A DNA stretch of 18,235 nucleotides. It comes from JBKPNX01 sp050729115 (GTDB taxonomy: Bacteria > Pseudomonadota > Alphaproteobacteria > Geminicoccales > Geminicoccaceae). Shown here piece after piece: positions 1-7,231 of the stretch (position 1 is its first letter; the number at the start of each line of letters is the position of its first letter). The stretch is from positions 1 to 18,235 of the forward strand of contig JBOHKK010000092.1 of assembly GCA_050729115.1 (NCBI GenBank), read 5' to 3'. The notes under the pieces were generated by a model. That model was not told the DNA's origin and did not search any database. It saw nothing but the letters and a program-made list of their open reading frames with translations. The position numbers and the translations under genes were made by a program.

Positions 1-44
1 CCTCCCAACCACCCACCGATGGTACCCTTGGGGTGGTTGGGAGG
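1..44. repeat. Perfect 14-bp inverted repeat at window edge
   Basis: CCTCCCAACCACCC (1-14) is followed after 16 bases by its exact reverse complement (31-44). The transcript would form a long GC-rich stem in either direction. There is no T-run after it, so it is not a textbook intrinsic terminator. It may still end an upstream gene outside the window, or be one arm of a repeat cut by the window edge. The loop contains the palindrome GGTACC (21-26). Confidence 0.6.
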
Positions 45-788
45 GGGAGCGGGCTGGGGCGAGCCGATCGAAAAATGCGCTAGCCTGTTCCATTTTCTGC
101 CCGATCAAGTGAAGCCACTGGTCGGGCGTGGCCTGACCGACCATCCGACCACGGACTGGATCGCCACCCTCGCAACGAATAGCGGCGATGTCCGAACCTT
201 ACGAAGTGACAGGCCACGGTCGGCCCGAATCATCGTCAGCCAGTGATCAGCACAGAGGATGTGTGAATTCTCTAGTCAATGCGGCAGAAAAGTGGGCCTG
301 CGCGTAAGTCATTGAAAAAGCGACTAGGGAGGGTTTGACGGGGGTTCCACTCCCCTCCGCCAAGACGACCTGAGCGAACCCGCTCTCCGACTGTGGATCA
401 CCCGCTGAAGCCCAGGAACTCCGCCGTTCTCGGCGCTGCACCGTTCACCTCGGGTTGGCGGTGCAGGTCGCGAGTTCGGCTCTGGCGGCCGACTTTCTCG
501 TCCGAGAACGCGGCGGGCTTTACGGCCTGATGATCGCCACTGCCTCGCCTGCACGCGGGCACCTTGCAAACCTGGTCGCCGGCGCCGAGCCTCTCTCCCG
601 CATGCGCGCCCTCCTGGGGCAGACGACGGCTGAAGCAGAATCGAACCCTTCTCATTCGGTCTCGCCAGCGCCGTCCGCCTGTGGGGTTGCTCAGGCCCGG
701 GACGACGCCCTGGCTGTGATCGCGGCCCGGTTCATGACCAGGCGCAAGGCCGGCCGCCGCCCATGGCGTTTGGTCGCGAAGGGCCGGC
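45..788. other. Gene-free stretch upstream of hppA
   Basis: About 740 bases without a supportable gene. The open frames here (for example 455-814 on +, from a TTG, and 398-655 on -) resemble no family I know, lack ribosome binding sites and overlap each other on both strands, as expected by chance in GC-rich DNA. The part at 60-330 is visibly less GC-rich than the rest. A tRNA T-arm-like segment lies at 340-362 (see findings), but no complete tRNA, tmRNA or SRP RNA could be folded around it by eye. Related genomes often have thiL or nusB upstream of hppA; neither is seen here. Confidence 0.5.
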
Positions 789-817
789 TTGTCACCTTGG
801 CGGGGTTCTTCTAGGTT
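789..817 (+). promoter_or_regulatory. Candidate sigma-70-type promoter of hppA
   Basis: TTGTCA (789-794) and TAGGTT (812-817) are separated by exactly 17 bases. Transcription would start near 824, giving a leader of about 60 bases before the hppA ATG at 883. The same -10 word, TAGGTT, occurs in the ihfA promoter candidate in this window. This is motif matching by eye only. Confidence 0.4.
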
Positions 818-882
818 CGGCGCGGCTCGCCCGGCCGCCGAGCGCCGGGAAGCTGCGGTTGTGCCGGGAGGAAGGGCGGGGA

Positions 883-2976
883 ATGTCCGGAGTCGAGTGG
901 GTCCTTTACGTTCTGATCGTCGCCTGCGGCGGGGTCGGCCTCGCCTACGGGATCAACACGCGCAGCCTGGTGCTCGCCGAGCCCGCGGGCTCGGCGCGCA
1001 TGCGCGAGATCGCCGGCGCCGTCCAGGAAGGCGCCATGGCGTACCTCAACCGGCAATACCTGACCATCGCCGGGGTCGGCGCGGTGGTCTTCATCCTGCT
1101 CTGGATCTTCCTGGGCTTCCACGTCGGCTTCGGCTTCCTGCTCGGCGCCGTGCTGTCAGGCGGCGCCGGTTACATCGGCATGACCGTCTCGGTCCAGGCC
1201 AACGTGCGCACCGCCGAGGCCGCCCGCCACGGCCTCGACCGCGCCCTCGACGTCGCCTTTCGCGCCGGCGCGATCACCGGGCTGCTGGTCGTCGCCCTCG
1301 GCCTGCTCGGGGTGTCGATCTACTACGCCATCCTGCTCCTGTTCGGCCTGGAGACCCGCTCCGTGCTGGAAGGGCTGGTCGGCCTGTCGTTCGGCGCCTC
1401 GCTGATCTCGATCTTCGCCCGGCTCGGCGGCGGCATCTTCACCAAGGGCGCCGACGTCGGCGCCGATCTGGTCGGCAAGATCGAGGCCGGCATCCCCGAG
1501 GACGATCCGCGCAATCCCGCGGTGATCGCCGACAACGTCGGCGACAACGTCGGCGACTGCGCGGGCATGGCGGCCGACCTGTTCGAGACTTATGCCGTGA
1601 CCGTGGTCGCGACCATGCTGCTCGGCGCGATCTTCTTCACCGGGCCGACCCAGGCCTCGCTCATGCTCTACCCGCTGCTGGTCGGCGGCGTCTGCCTCCT
1701 GGGCTCGGTGGTCGGCACCTATCTGGTCAGACTCGGGCGGAGCCGCAACATCATGGCGGCGCTGTACAAGGGCTTCTTGGGCGCGGCGGTGGTCTCGGCG
1801 GTGGTCCTGATCCCGATCACGCTCCTGTTCCTGGGCGGCACCGTGGTCTACCAGGGCGGCGGCGCCAGCTTCACCGGTTGGGGCGTCTACGGCTGCGCGC
1901 TCGTGGGCCTGCTGGTCACCGGCTGTCTGATGTGGATCACCGACTATTACACCGGCACCAACCATCGGCCGGTCCAGAAGATCGCGCAGGCCTCGACCAC
2001 CGGCCACGCCACCAACATCATCCAGGGGCTCGCGGTATCGATGGAGGCGACCGCGCTGCCGGTCGTGGTGATCTGCGCCGGCATCCTGCTCGCCTACCTG
2101 TCGGCGGGGTTGTACGGGATCGCGGTCGCGGCGACCACCATGCTGGCGCTGACCGGCCTCGTGGTGTCACTCGATGCCTATGGCCCGGTCACTGACAATG
2201 CCGGCGGCATCGCTGAGATGGCCGACCTGCCGGCCGCGGTGCGCGAGACCACCGATGCCCTGGATGCGGTCGGCAACACCACCAAGGCGGTCACCAAGGG
2301 CTATGCGATCGGCTCGGCGGCGCTCGCGGCGCTGGTCCTGTTCGCGGCCTACACCGAGGATCTGCGCTACTACTTCCCCGAGCTGCAGGTGCGCTTCACC
2401 CTGTCCGATCCGTTCGTCCTGATCGGCCTGTTCATCGGCGGGCTGCTGCCGTTTCTGTTCGGCTCGCTCGCCATGCAGGCGGTCGGGCGCTCGGCGGGCG
2501 CGATCGTGCTCGAGGTGCGCCGCCAGTTCCGCGACATCCCCGGGATCATGGAGGGCACCGGCAAGCCCGAGTACTCGCGTGCGGTCGACCTCCTGACCAG
2601 GGCGGCGATCAAGGAGATGATCGTGCCGTCGTTGCTGCCGGTGCTGGCGCCGATCGTGGTCTACGGCGTGATCAGCACGATCGGCGGGCAGGCGGCCGGC
2701 TTCGCCTCGCTTGGGGCGATGCTGCTCGGGACCATCGTCACCGGCATCTTCGTCGCGATCAGCATGACCTCGGGCGGCGGCGCCTGGGACAACGCCAAGA
2801 AGTTCATCGAGGACGGCAACTACGGCGGCAAGGGCTCGGAGGCGCACAAGGCCGCGGTCACCGGCGATACCGTGGGCGATCCCTACAAGGACACCGCGGG
2901 CCCGGCGATCAACCCGATGATCAAGATCATCAACATCGTCGCGCTGTTGATCCTGGCCGCCCTCGGCCACGGCTGA
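883..2976 (+). CDS. hppA: K+-independent membrane H+-translocating pyrophosphatase
   Basis: This integral inner-membrane pump hydrolyses pyrophosphate and moves protons out of the cytoplasm. At 697 residues it has the usual family length. The Mg-PPi binding motif DVGADLVGK is at residues 191-199 and the acidic DNVGDNVGD motif at 217-225; many hydrophobic helices surround them. The segment GNTTKAVTKG (464-473) carries Lys468 and Thr471, the residues that mark the K+-independent H+-pumping subfamily; K+-dependent enzymes have Ala at the lysine position. The frame is open back to 763, but ATG 883 is chosen because a purine-rich GGGAGGAAGG lies just upstream and the translation then begins with the expected first membrane helix. 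It is monocistronic and converges on bamE. PPi released by biosynthesis would be its substrate. Confidence 0.97.
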   Translation: MSGVEWVLYVLIVACGGVGLAYGINTRSLVLAEPAGSARMREIAGAVQEGAMAYLNRQYLTIAGVGAVVFILLWIFLGFHVGFGFLLGAVLSGGAGYIGMTVSVQANVRTAEAARHGLDRALDVAFRAGAITGLLVVALGLLGVSIYYAILLLFGLETRSVLEGLVGLSFGASLISIFARLGGGIFTKGADVGADLVGKIEAGIPEDDPRNPAVIADNVGDNVGDCAGMAADLFETYAVTVVATMLLGAIFFTGPTQASLMLYPLLVGGVCLLGSVVGTYLVRLGRSRNIMAALYKGFLGAAVVSAVVLIPITLLFLGGTVVYQGGGASFTGWGVYGCALVGLLVTGCLMWITDYYTGTNHRPVQKIAQASTTGHATNIIQGLAVSMEATALPVVVICAGILLAYLSAGLYGIAVAATTMLALTGLVVSLDAYGPVTDNAGGIAEMADLPAAVRETTDALDAVGNTTKAVTKGYAIGSAALAALVLFAAYTEDLRYYFPELQVRFTLSDPFVLIGLFIGGLLPFLFGSLAMQAVGRSAGAIVLEVRRQFRDIPGIMEGTGKPEYSRAVDLLTRAAIKEMIVPSLLPVLAPIVVYGVISTIGGQAAGFASLGAMLLGTIVTGIFVAISMTSGGGAWDNAKKFIEDGNYGGKGSEAHKAAVTGDTVGDPYKDTAGPAINPMIKIINIVALLILAALGHG

Positions 2977-2992
2977 GGGGGCGGCGGCCCCC
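2977..2992. terminator. Hairpin between convergent hppA and bamE
   Basis: GGGGGC (2977-2982) and GCCCCC (2987-2992) form a perfect 6-bp stem with a GGCG loop, immediately after the hppA stop and 5 bases before the bamE stop. The position between convergent genes suggests a bidirectional terminator, but there is no T-run on either side, so the role is inferred. Confidence 0.4.
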
Positions 2993-2997
2993 GGCGC

Positions 2998-3486
2998 TCA
3001 GGGCGTGCCCTCGACCGGCGGGTTGAAGCGGCCGATGTTGCCGATGAACTGCTCGAATACGGTCAGCTCGGAGCCGGAGGTCGGCGTCTCGCGGTCGACC
3101 AAGCTCACCTCCTGGGCCCGGTCGAGGCCATGGCGATCGACGCGGTCGACCGTGCCGAGGTCGTCGAACACGATGGCCACGACATCCTGGTTGACCACCT
3201 CTTCCTGGTAGAACGACCGACGCTCGGTGCGCTGACCCACGTAGTACCAGACCGAGCCGTCGAAGGTGGCGACCGACGATGGCGACCCCAGCAGCTGCAG
3301 AACCTGCTCCCGGCTCGTGCGCCCCGCCTCGACCTGGCCCAGCGCCGCTTCGTCCAGCCGATAGCCGTGGTTGCTGACCTGCGGTACGCACGCGATCAGA
3401 GCGAGCGCCACCGGCAAGGCGCACCAGAGGCGGGCCCGTCGCTCCGCCAGCAACAACCTGCTCGCCGTCGTCGAAAACTCCGGCAT
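2998..3486 (-). CDS. bamE: Outer-membrane assembly lipoprotein BamE (SmpA/OmlA)
   Basis: A small lipoprotein of the BAM complex, which inserts beta-barrel proteins into the outer membrane. The 162-residue product has a basic n-region (RRAR, 16-19), a hydrophobic stretch and the lipobox LIAC with Cys33 as the lipidation site. The mature part holds the family segment with the pattern GxTxxQVxxxLGxP (here GRTSREQVLQLLGSPS) and the WYYV strand, followed by VVAIVFDD. The frame is open to 3534, but ATG 3486 is preferred: an AGGAG lies 10 bases upstream and the start gives a normal signal peptide. The C-terminus, after about residue 115, is poorly conserved. It is divergent from the cytochrome bc1 chaperone gene, with only 50 bases between starts, the usual arrangement in alphaproteobacteria. 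Confidence 0.92.
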   Translation of the reverse strand: MPEFSTTASRLLLAERRARLWCALPVALALIACVPQVSNHGYRLDEAALGQVEAGRTSREQVLQLLGSPSSVATFDGSVWYYVGQRTERRSFYQEEVVNQDVVAIVFDDLGTVDRVDRHGLDRAQEVSLVDRETPTSGSELTVFEQFIGNIGRFNPPVEGTP

Positions 3487-3536
3487 TGCCAGATGGCTCC
3501 TGATACGATCCGGCGCGGACTGGGTGGTTAGCACGG

Positions 3537-4211
3537 ATGGACGAAGCCAGGCAATCTCCGGCGATCGCCGCGCGCGCCCGGCCCATCGCAGCGCGCGCCC
3601 GGCCCATCGCAGCGCGCGCCCGGCAATGGCTGCGCCGTCTCTGGCCCGCCGCAGACCGCGCCCGCAGCCAGCTCGCCCGTGAAATCTATCACGAGGTGGT
3701 AAACCAGGCGCGAATCCCGACGTTCTATCGCGATCTCGGCGTGCCGGACACGCCCGAGGGGCGCTTCGAGATGGTCGGCCTGCACGTCGCGCTGGTGGTG
3801 CGCCGCCTGAGGTTCGAAGGGGCGCCCGGCAGCGCGCTCGGCCAGGAGCTTTTCGATCTGATGTTCGCCGACATCGACGAGAGCCTGCGTCACATCGGCA
3901 TCGGCGATCTGTCCGTGGGCAAGCAGATCAAACGCCTCGCCGGCTACTTCTATGCGCGTCTGAAGGCTCTGGACGAGGCCTTCGCGACCGCGCCGGGCGG
4001 GCCGCTCCGGGCGCTGCTCCGGACCAACGTCTACCTTGGCGGTGCCCCGCCGAGCGAGCGTCAGCTGGAAACGCTCGTGCGCTATCTGATGGCGGCCGAT
4101 GAGGCGCTTCAGGCGCAGCCGGGCGCGAGCCTGCTCGCCGGTCGGGTCGGTTTCGTCCCGCCGGGAGCACCGAGGAACGCCGCCGAGCGTGCTGCGCGCG
4201 CTGGCCGGTGA
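3537..4211 (+). CDS. CBP3-type ubiquinol-cytochrome c chaperone
   Basis: A homologue of the mitochondrial assembly factor CBP3/UQCC1, which supports cytochrome b and bc1 complex biogenesis. The conserved domain begins near residue 48 with the segment IYHEVVNQARIPTFYRDLGV and continues through GRFEMVGLHVALVVRRL, LFDLMFADIDESLRHIGIGDL and VGKQIKRLAGYFYARLKAL, all hallmarks of this family. Residues 10-30 are a threefold basic repeat (IAARARP, IAARARP, IAARARQ) encoded by a 21-bp tandem repeat. ATG 3537 is the only ATG before the conserved domain, but no clear ribosome binding site precedes it, so a GTG or TTG start inside or after the repeat remains possible. The protein is probably cytoplasmic or peripheral to the membrane. 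It lies divergent from bamE and upstream of DUF177, as in many alphaproteobacteria. Confidence 0.9.
   Translation: MDEARQSPAIAARARPIAARARPIAARARQWLRRLWPAADRARSQLAREIYHEVVNQARIPTFYRDLGVPDTPEGRFEMVGLHVALVVRRLRFEGAPGSALGQELFDLMFADIDESLRHIGIGDLSVGKQIKRLAGYFYARLKALDEAFATAPGGPLRALLRTNVYLGGAPPSERQLETLVRYLMAADEALQAQPGASLLAGRVGFVPPGAPRNAAERAARAGR
3564..3626 (+). repeat. 21-bp tandem repeat, three units, in frame in the chaperone gene
   Basis: Units at 3564-3584, 3585-3605 and 3606-3626. Units 1 and 2 differ by one base (GCC/GCA) and unit 3 differs in its last bases. Each encodes the seven residues IAARARP (Q in the third). Because the period is a multiple of three, gain or loss of units would change length without breaking the frame. 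Confidence 0.9.
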
Positions 4212-4225
4212 CGCCGCGAAATCGA

Positions 4226-4254
4226 TTGACCGGCTCTGGCCTTGGCCCTACCTT
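4226..4254 (+). promoter_or_regulatory. Candidate promoter of the DUF177-rpmF-plsX-fabH unit
   Basis: TTGACC (4226-4231) and TACCTT (4249-4254) with a 17-base spacer, in the 82-base gap after the chaperone stop and 40 bases before the DUF177 start. Five of six bases match the -35 consensus. Found by eye. Confidence 0.45.
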
Positions 4255-4293
4255 GACCGCCGTTTTTTCTGGAGGTCCGGGCTTCTCGCGGAG

Positions 4294-4869
4294 ATGCTTT
4301 TGCCCCCGACCAACGAGTTTTCCCGCACAGTGATGATCGATCCGTGGCCGGACACCGGCATCGACGTGAACGTCGCCGCGGAGCCGGCGGAACGTCTGGC
4401 GCTGGCGCGCCGATTCGACCTTCCGGAGGTCCGCTCGCTGCGCGGTTGCGGCCGCCTGGAGCGGGGCGGCGAGCCGACGGAGCTGGTCCTGCGCGGTTGG
4501 CTGGAGGCCGCCGTCGTGCAATCGTGCGTCGTGAGTCTCGAGCCGGTGCCGGCCAAGGTTCGCGAGCCGGTCGAACGACGGTATCGGCGCGTGGGCGCGC
4601 GGGCGGCGGGAGCGGAGCGGGTGCAGCCGACGGGCGTGATCGACCTCGACGAGGGCGAGGACGAGGTCGAACTCCTGGTCGGTCGCGAGATCGACCTCGG
4701 CGAAGCGTTCGCGCAAGAGCTCGGCTTGTCGCTCGATCCTTATCCGCGTGCGGTTGGCGCTGCGGCTATTGAGGCGACGGCCCTGGGTCCCCATGTGAGC
4801 CTGGGCCAGACGGAGCCCAGCAGGCCGTTCGCCGCCTTGCGGCAGTTGCACGAGAAGCACGCGCGGTGA
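4294..4869 (+). CDS. YceD/DUF177 family protein
   Basis: A member of the DUF177 (YceD) family. Family members are encoded next to rpmF and, in plants and bacteria, have been linked to 23S rRNA accumulation and ribosome assembly. The 191-residue product shows the conserved core GWLEAAVVQSCVVSLEPVPA (about residues 68-87), an acidic stretch VIDLDEGEDEVELLVGREIDLGEAF, then QELGLSLDPYPRA and the terminal RPFAALRQL. The frame is open upstream to 4099, but that part overlaps the chaperone gene. ATG 4294 matches the usual start, although the best purine-rich stretch (GGAG, 4290-4293) would suit TTG 4300 better, so the start is uncertain by two codons. It is 30 bases upstream of rpmF and probably co-transcribed with it. 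Confidence 0.88.
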   Translation: MLLPPTNEFSRTVMIDPWPDTGIDVNVAAEPAERLALARRFDLPEVRSLRGCGRLERGGEPTELVLRGWLEAAVVQSCVVSLEPVPAKVREPVERRYRRVGARAAGAERVQPTGVIDLDEGEDEVELLVGREIDLGEAFAQELGLSLDPYPRAVGAAAIEATALGPHVSLGQTEPSRPFAALRQLHEKHAR

Positions 4870-4899
4870 CGATGGTCGCGCCCAACGAGGTCTGGAGCC

Positions 4900-5094
4900 A
4901 TGGCTGTTCCGAGGAAAAAGGTTTCGAAATCCAGGCGCAACATGCGCCGGTCGCACCATCGCCTGCGCGCGGTCAACCTGGGCGAGTGCCCGAACTGCGG
5001 CGAGCTCAAGCTGGCGCACCACATCTGTCAGGCGTGCGGACACTACAATGGCCGCGAGGTGATCGCCCAGGTCTCGGACAGCGCCGGCGGCTGA
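4900..5094 (+). CDS. rpmF: 50S ribosomal protein L32
   Basis: A 64-residue basic protein of the large ribosomal subunit. It opens with MAVPRKKVSKSRRNMRRSHH, the L32 signature, and carries a zinc ribbon of the four-cysteine type: C30-P-N-C33 and C43-Q-A-C46, followed by GHYNGREV. The retained cysteines make this the zinc-binding form rather than a cysteine-less zinc-starvation paralogue. A GAGG at 4887-4890 lies 9 bases before the ATG. The position between DUF177 and plsX is the classic bacterial order, linking ribosome production with the start of lipid synthesis. Confidence 0.98.
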   Translation: MAVPRKKVSKSRRNMRRSHHRLRAVNLGECPNCGELKLAHHICQACGHYNGREVIAQVSDSAGG

Positions 5095-5107
5095 GCGGGC
5101 CCCGCCC

Positions 5108-6151
5108 GTGACCCTGACCATCGCTCTCGACGCCATGGGCGGCGATCACGCGCCGCAGGTGGTGATCGCCGGCGCCGCCATGGCGCGCGAACGGTTTCCC
5201 GATCTGCGTTTCACGCTGCACGGCGACGAGCCGGCCTTGCGGCGCCTGCTCGAGGCGCGGCCCCGCCTTGCCGCCCGGTGCGAGGTCGAGCACACCCCCG
5301 AGCGGGTCGACGGCCACGCCCGCCCCTCGCAGGTCCTGCGCCAGGGGCGCGAGACCAGCATGTGCCTGGCGATCACGGCGGTGAAGGAGGGCCGGGCGAG
5401 CGCGGCGGTATCCGCCGGCAACACCGGCGCCCTCATGGCGCTCGCCAAGTTCGTGCTCAAGACCCTGCCCGGGATCGACCGGCCGGCGATCGCATCCTTG
5501 ATGCCGACCCGGCGCAGCGAGACCGTCATGCTCGACCTCGGCGCCAACGCCGAGTGCGATGCCGGCAATCTGGTCCAGTTCGCGGTCATGGGAGAGGTGT
5601 TCGCCCGCGCGGTGCTGGGGGTCCCCAAGCCGACGGTCGGCCTCCTGAACATCGGCACCGAGGAGGTCAAAGGGCACGACACCATCCGCGAGGCGGCGGC
5701 GGCATTGCGGGCGAGCGACCTGCCGATCGAATTTCGCGGCTTCGTCGAGGGCACCGATCTGACCAGCGGCAAGGTCGACGTCGTGGTCACCGACGGCTTC
5801 ACCGGCAACGTCGCGCTCAAGGTCCTGGAAGGTACGGTCGGGCTCTACACCCAGTTTCTGCGCGAGGCCTTCAAGAGCTCGCTGCTGGCGCAGATGGGCT
5901 ATGTCCTGGCCAAGCCGGCGCTTCAGCTCCTGCGCCAGCGCCTCGACCCGCGCCGCTACAACGGCGCCATGTTCCTCGGCCTGAACGGCATCGTGGTCAA
6001 GAGCCACGGCGGCACCGACGCGCTTGGCTTCGCCAACGCGATCGGCGTGGCGGTCGACCTGGTGCAGCAAGGCACCAATCAACGGATCATCGCCGAGATG
6101 AACCGGCTGGAGGAGGAAGCGACCCGACGGCGGCATGCCCGGGCGTCATAG
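5108..6151 (+). CDS. plsX: Phosphate acyltransferase PlsX
   Basis: Makes acyl-phosphate from acyl-ACP, the donor for PlsY in phosphatidic acid synthesis; a peripheral membrane enzyme. The 347-residue product begins with IALDAMGGDHAP, the family signature, and continues with SAGNTGALMA (about 98-107), LDLGANAECDAGNLVQFA, LLNIGTEEVKGHD, VVTDGFTGNVALK and the C-terminal NGIVVKSHGG. The start is GTG 5108, directly before the conserved N-terminus and 13 bases after the rpmF stop; no strong ribosome binding site is visible. A GC-rich self-complementary GCGGGCCCCGC spans the junction. Only one base separates its TAG from the fabH ATG, so translational coupling is likely. Confidence 0.97.
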   Translation: MTLTIALDAMGGDHAPQVVIAGAAMARERFPDLRFTLHGDEPALRRLLEARPRLAARCEVEHTPERVDGHARPSQVLRQGRETSMCLAITAVKEGRASAAVSAGNTGALMALAKFVLKTLPGIDRPAIASLMPTRRSETVMLDLGANAECDAGNLVQFAVMGEVFARAVLGVPKPTVGLLNIGTEEVKGHDTIREAAAALRASDLPIEFRGFVEGTDLTSGKVDVVVTDGFTGNVALKVLEGTVGLYTQFLREAFKSSLLAQMGYVLAKPALQLLRQRLDPRRYNGAMFLGLNGIVVKSHGGTDALGFANAIGVAVDLVQQGTNQRIIAEMNRLEEEATRRRHARAS

Positions 6152-6152
6152 C

Positions 6153-7124
6153 ATGGTGCGGGCCAGAGTCATCGGCACGGGGGCGTACCTGCCGGCCAGG
6201 ATCCTCACCAACGCCGAGCTGGCCGAGACGGTCGACACCAGCGACGAGTGGATCGTCGAGCGCACCGGAATCCGCCAGCGCCACATTGCCGCCGAGGGCG
6301 AGCTCACCTCGGACCTCGCCGTCGCGGCGGCGCGGCGCGCCCTGGAACGCGCGGACCTCGGCCCGGAGCGCATCGACCTCGTGGTGGTCGCCACCTCGAC
6401 CCCGGACCATACCTTCCCGGCGTGCGCCACCGCCGTGCAACGCAAGCTCGGCATTCTTCATGCCGCGGCGTTCGACCTTCAGGCGGTGTGCAGCGGCTTC
6501 GTCTATGCGCTCGCCGTCGCCAACAACTTCCTGGCCCTGGGCCAGGCCAGGACCGCCCTGGTGATCGGCAGCGAGACCTTCTCGCGCCTGCTCGACTGGC
6601 GCGATCGCCGCACCTGCGTGCTGTTCGGCGACGGGGCTGGCGCGGTCGTGCTGCGCGCCGAGGCCGCGACCGGCACGCCGTTCGATCGCGGCGTGCTCGC
6701 GACCCACCTGGGCTCCGACGGCCGGCACTATGAGGATCTCTATGTCGACGGCGGCCCGTCCTCGACCGGCACCACCGGTCATCTCAGGATGAACGGCCGC
6801 GAGGTCTTCCGCCACGCCATCAACCGGCTGGCCGCGGCAAGCCGGGAAGTCCTCGAGCAGGTCGGCCTGGGCATCGAGGACGTGGACTGGCTGGTGCCGC
6901 ACCAGGCGAACATCCGCATCCTGGACGGTGTCGCCCGCCGGCTGGGAATCGGGCGCGCGCGGGTCGTGGTGACCCTGGACCGGCACGCCAATACGTCCGC
7001 GGCGTCGATTCCGCTCGCGCTCGCCGAGGCGGACGCCAGGGGCGATTTACGCGCGGATCAACTTATCATAATGAATGCCATGGGAGGCGGTTTCACCTGG
7101 GGTGCTGCGATGGTCCGCTGGTGA
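6153..7124 (+). CDS. fabH: Beta-ketoacyl-ACP synthase III FabH
   Basis: Starts fatty acid synthesis by condensing acetyl-CoA with malonyl-ACP in the cytoplasm. At 323 residues the length is typical. The Cys-His-Asn triad is present: Cys113 in LQAVCSGFVYA, His250 in VPHQANIRI and Asn280 in RHANTSAASIPLAL. The glycine-rich FGDGAGAVVL (158-167) and the C-terminal GGGFTWGAAMVRW also fit. The frame is open to ATG 6135, inside plsX, but ATG 6153 gives the conserved beginning (VIGTGAYLP) and sits one base after the plsX stop. It is the last gene of the DUF177-rpmF-plsX-fabH unit; ihfA downstream has its own promoter. Confidence 0.97.
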   Translation: MVRARVIGTGAYLPARILTNAELAETVDTSDEWIVERTGIRQRHIAAEGELTSDLAVAAARRALERADLGPERIDLVVVATSTPDHTFPACATAVQRKLGILHAAAFDLQAVCSGFVYALAVANNFLALGQARTALVIGSETFSRLLDWRDRRTCVLFGDGAGAVVLRAEAATGTPFDRGVLATHLGSDGRHYEDLYVDGGPSSTGTTGHLRMNGREVFRHAINRLAAASREVLEQVGLGIEDVDWLVPHQANIRILDGVARRLGIGRARVVVTLDRHANTSAASIPLALAEADARGDLRADQLIIMNAMGGGFTWGAAMVRW

Positions 7125-7169
7125 GTGGCGCCCCCCGCGCGAAAATACCCAGAGCGAGGTCTTCGGCGG

Positions 7170-7198
7170 TTGACGGAACTAGCTGAAACCGCTAGGTT
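7170..7198 (+). promoter_or_regulatory. Candidate promoter of ihfA-merR with overlapping dyad
   Basis: TTGACG (7170-7175) and TAGGTT (7193-7198) are separated by 17 bases. Inverted repeats overlap the spacer and -10: CTAGC (7179-7183) with GCTAG (7191-7195), and AAACC (7186-7190) with GGTTT (7195-7199). This layout would suit a repressor or autoregulation, but which protein binds is unknown. Confidence 0.5.
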
Positions 7199-7231
7199 TT
7201 TCGCGCTATGGTTCCATCGAGGTTGCAAAGT

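Noticed and set aside
340..362. Complete tRNA-Ser gene
   Set aside because: Only a shortened T-arm and 3' end are present; no matching 5' acceptor strand or anticodon arm lies upstream. Kept only as a possible remnant.
600..700. Minus-strand tRNA or tmRNA suggested by GGGTTCGATTC
   Set aside because: The T stem does not pair over 5 bp, no CCA is correctly spaced, and no acceptor, D or anticodon arm, nor a tag-peptide frame, can be found.
455..814. 119-codon frame upstream of hppA
   Set aside because: It begins with TTG, has no ribosome binding site, overlaps an opposing frame and resembles no known protein.
789..2195. Long 468-codon frame inside hppA
   Set aside because: It is very rich in Arg, Gly and Pro, lies fully within hppA in another frame and has no family features. 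It is a GC-driven shadow.
3564..3626. CRISPR-like repeat array
   Set aside because: The units are contiguous with no spacers and are in frame with a coding sequence, so this is a tandem repeat.
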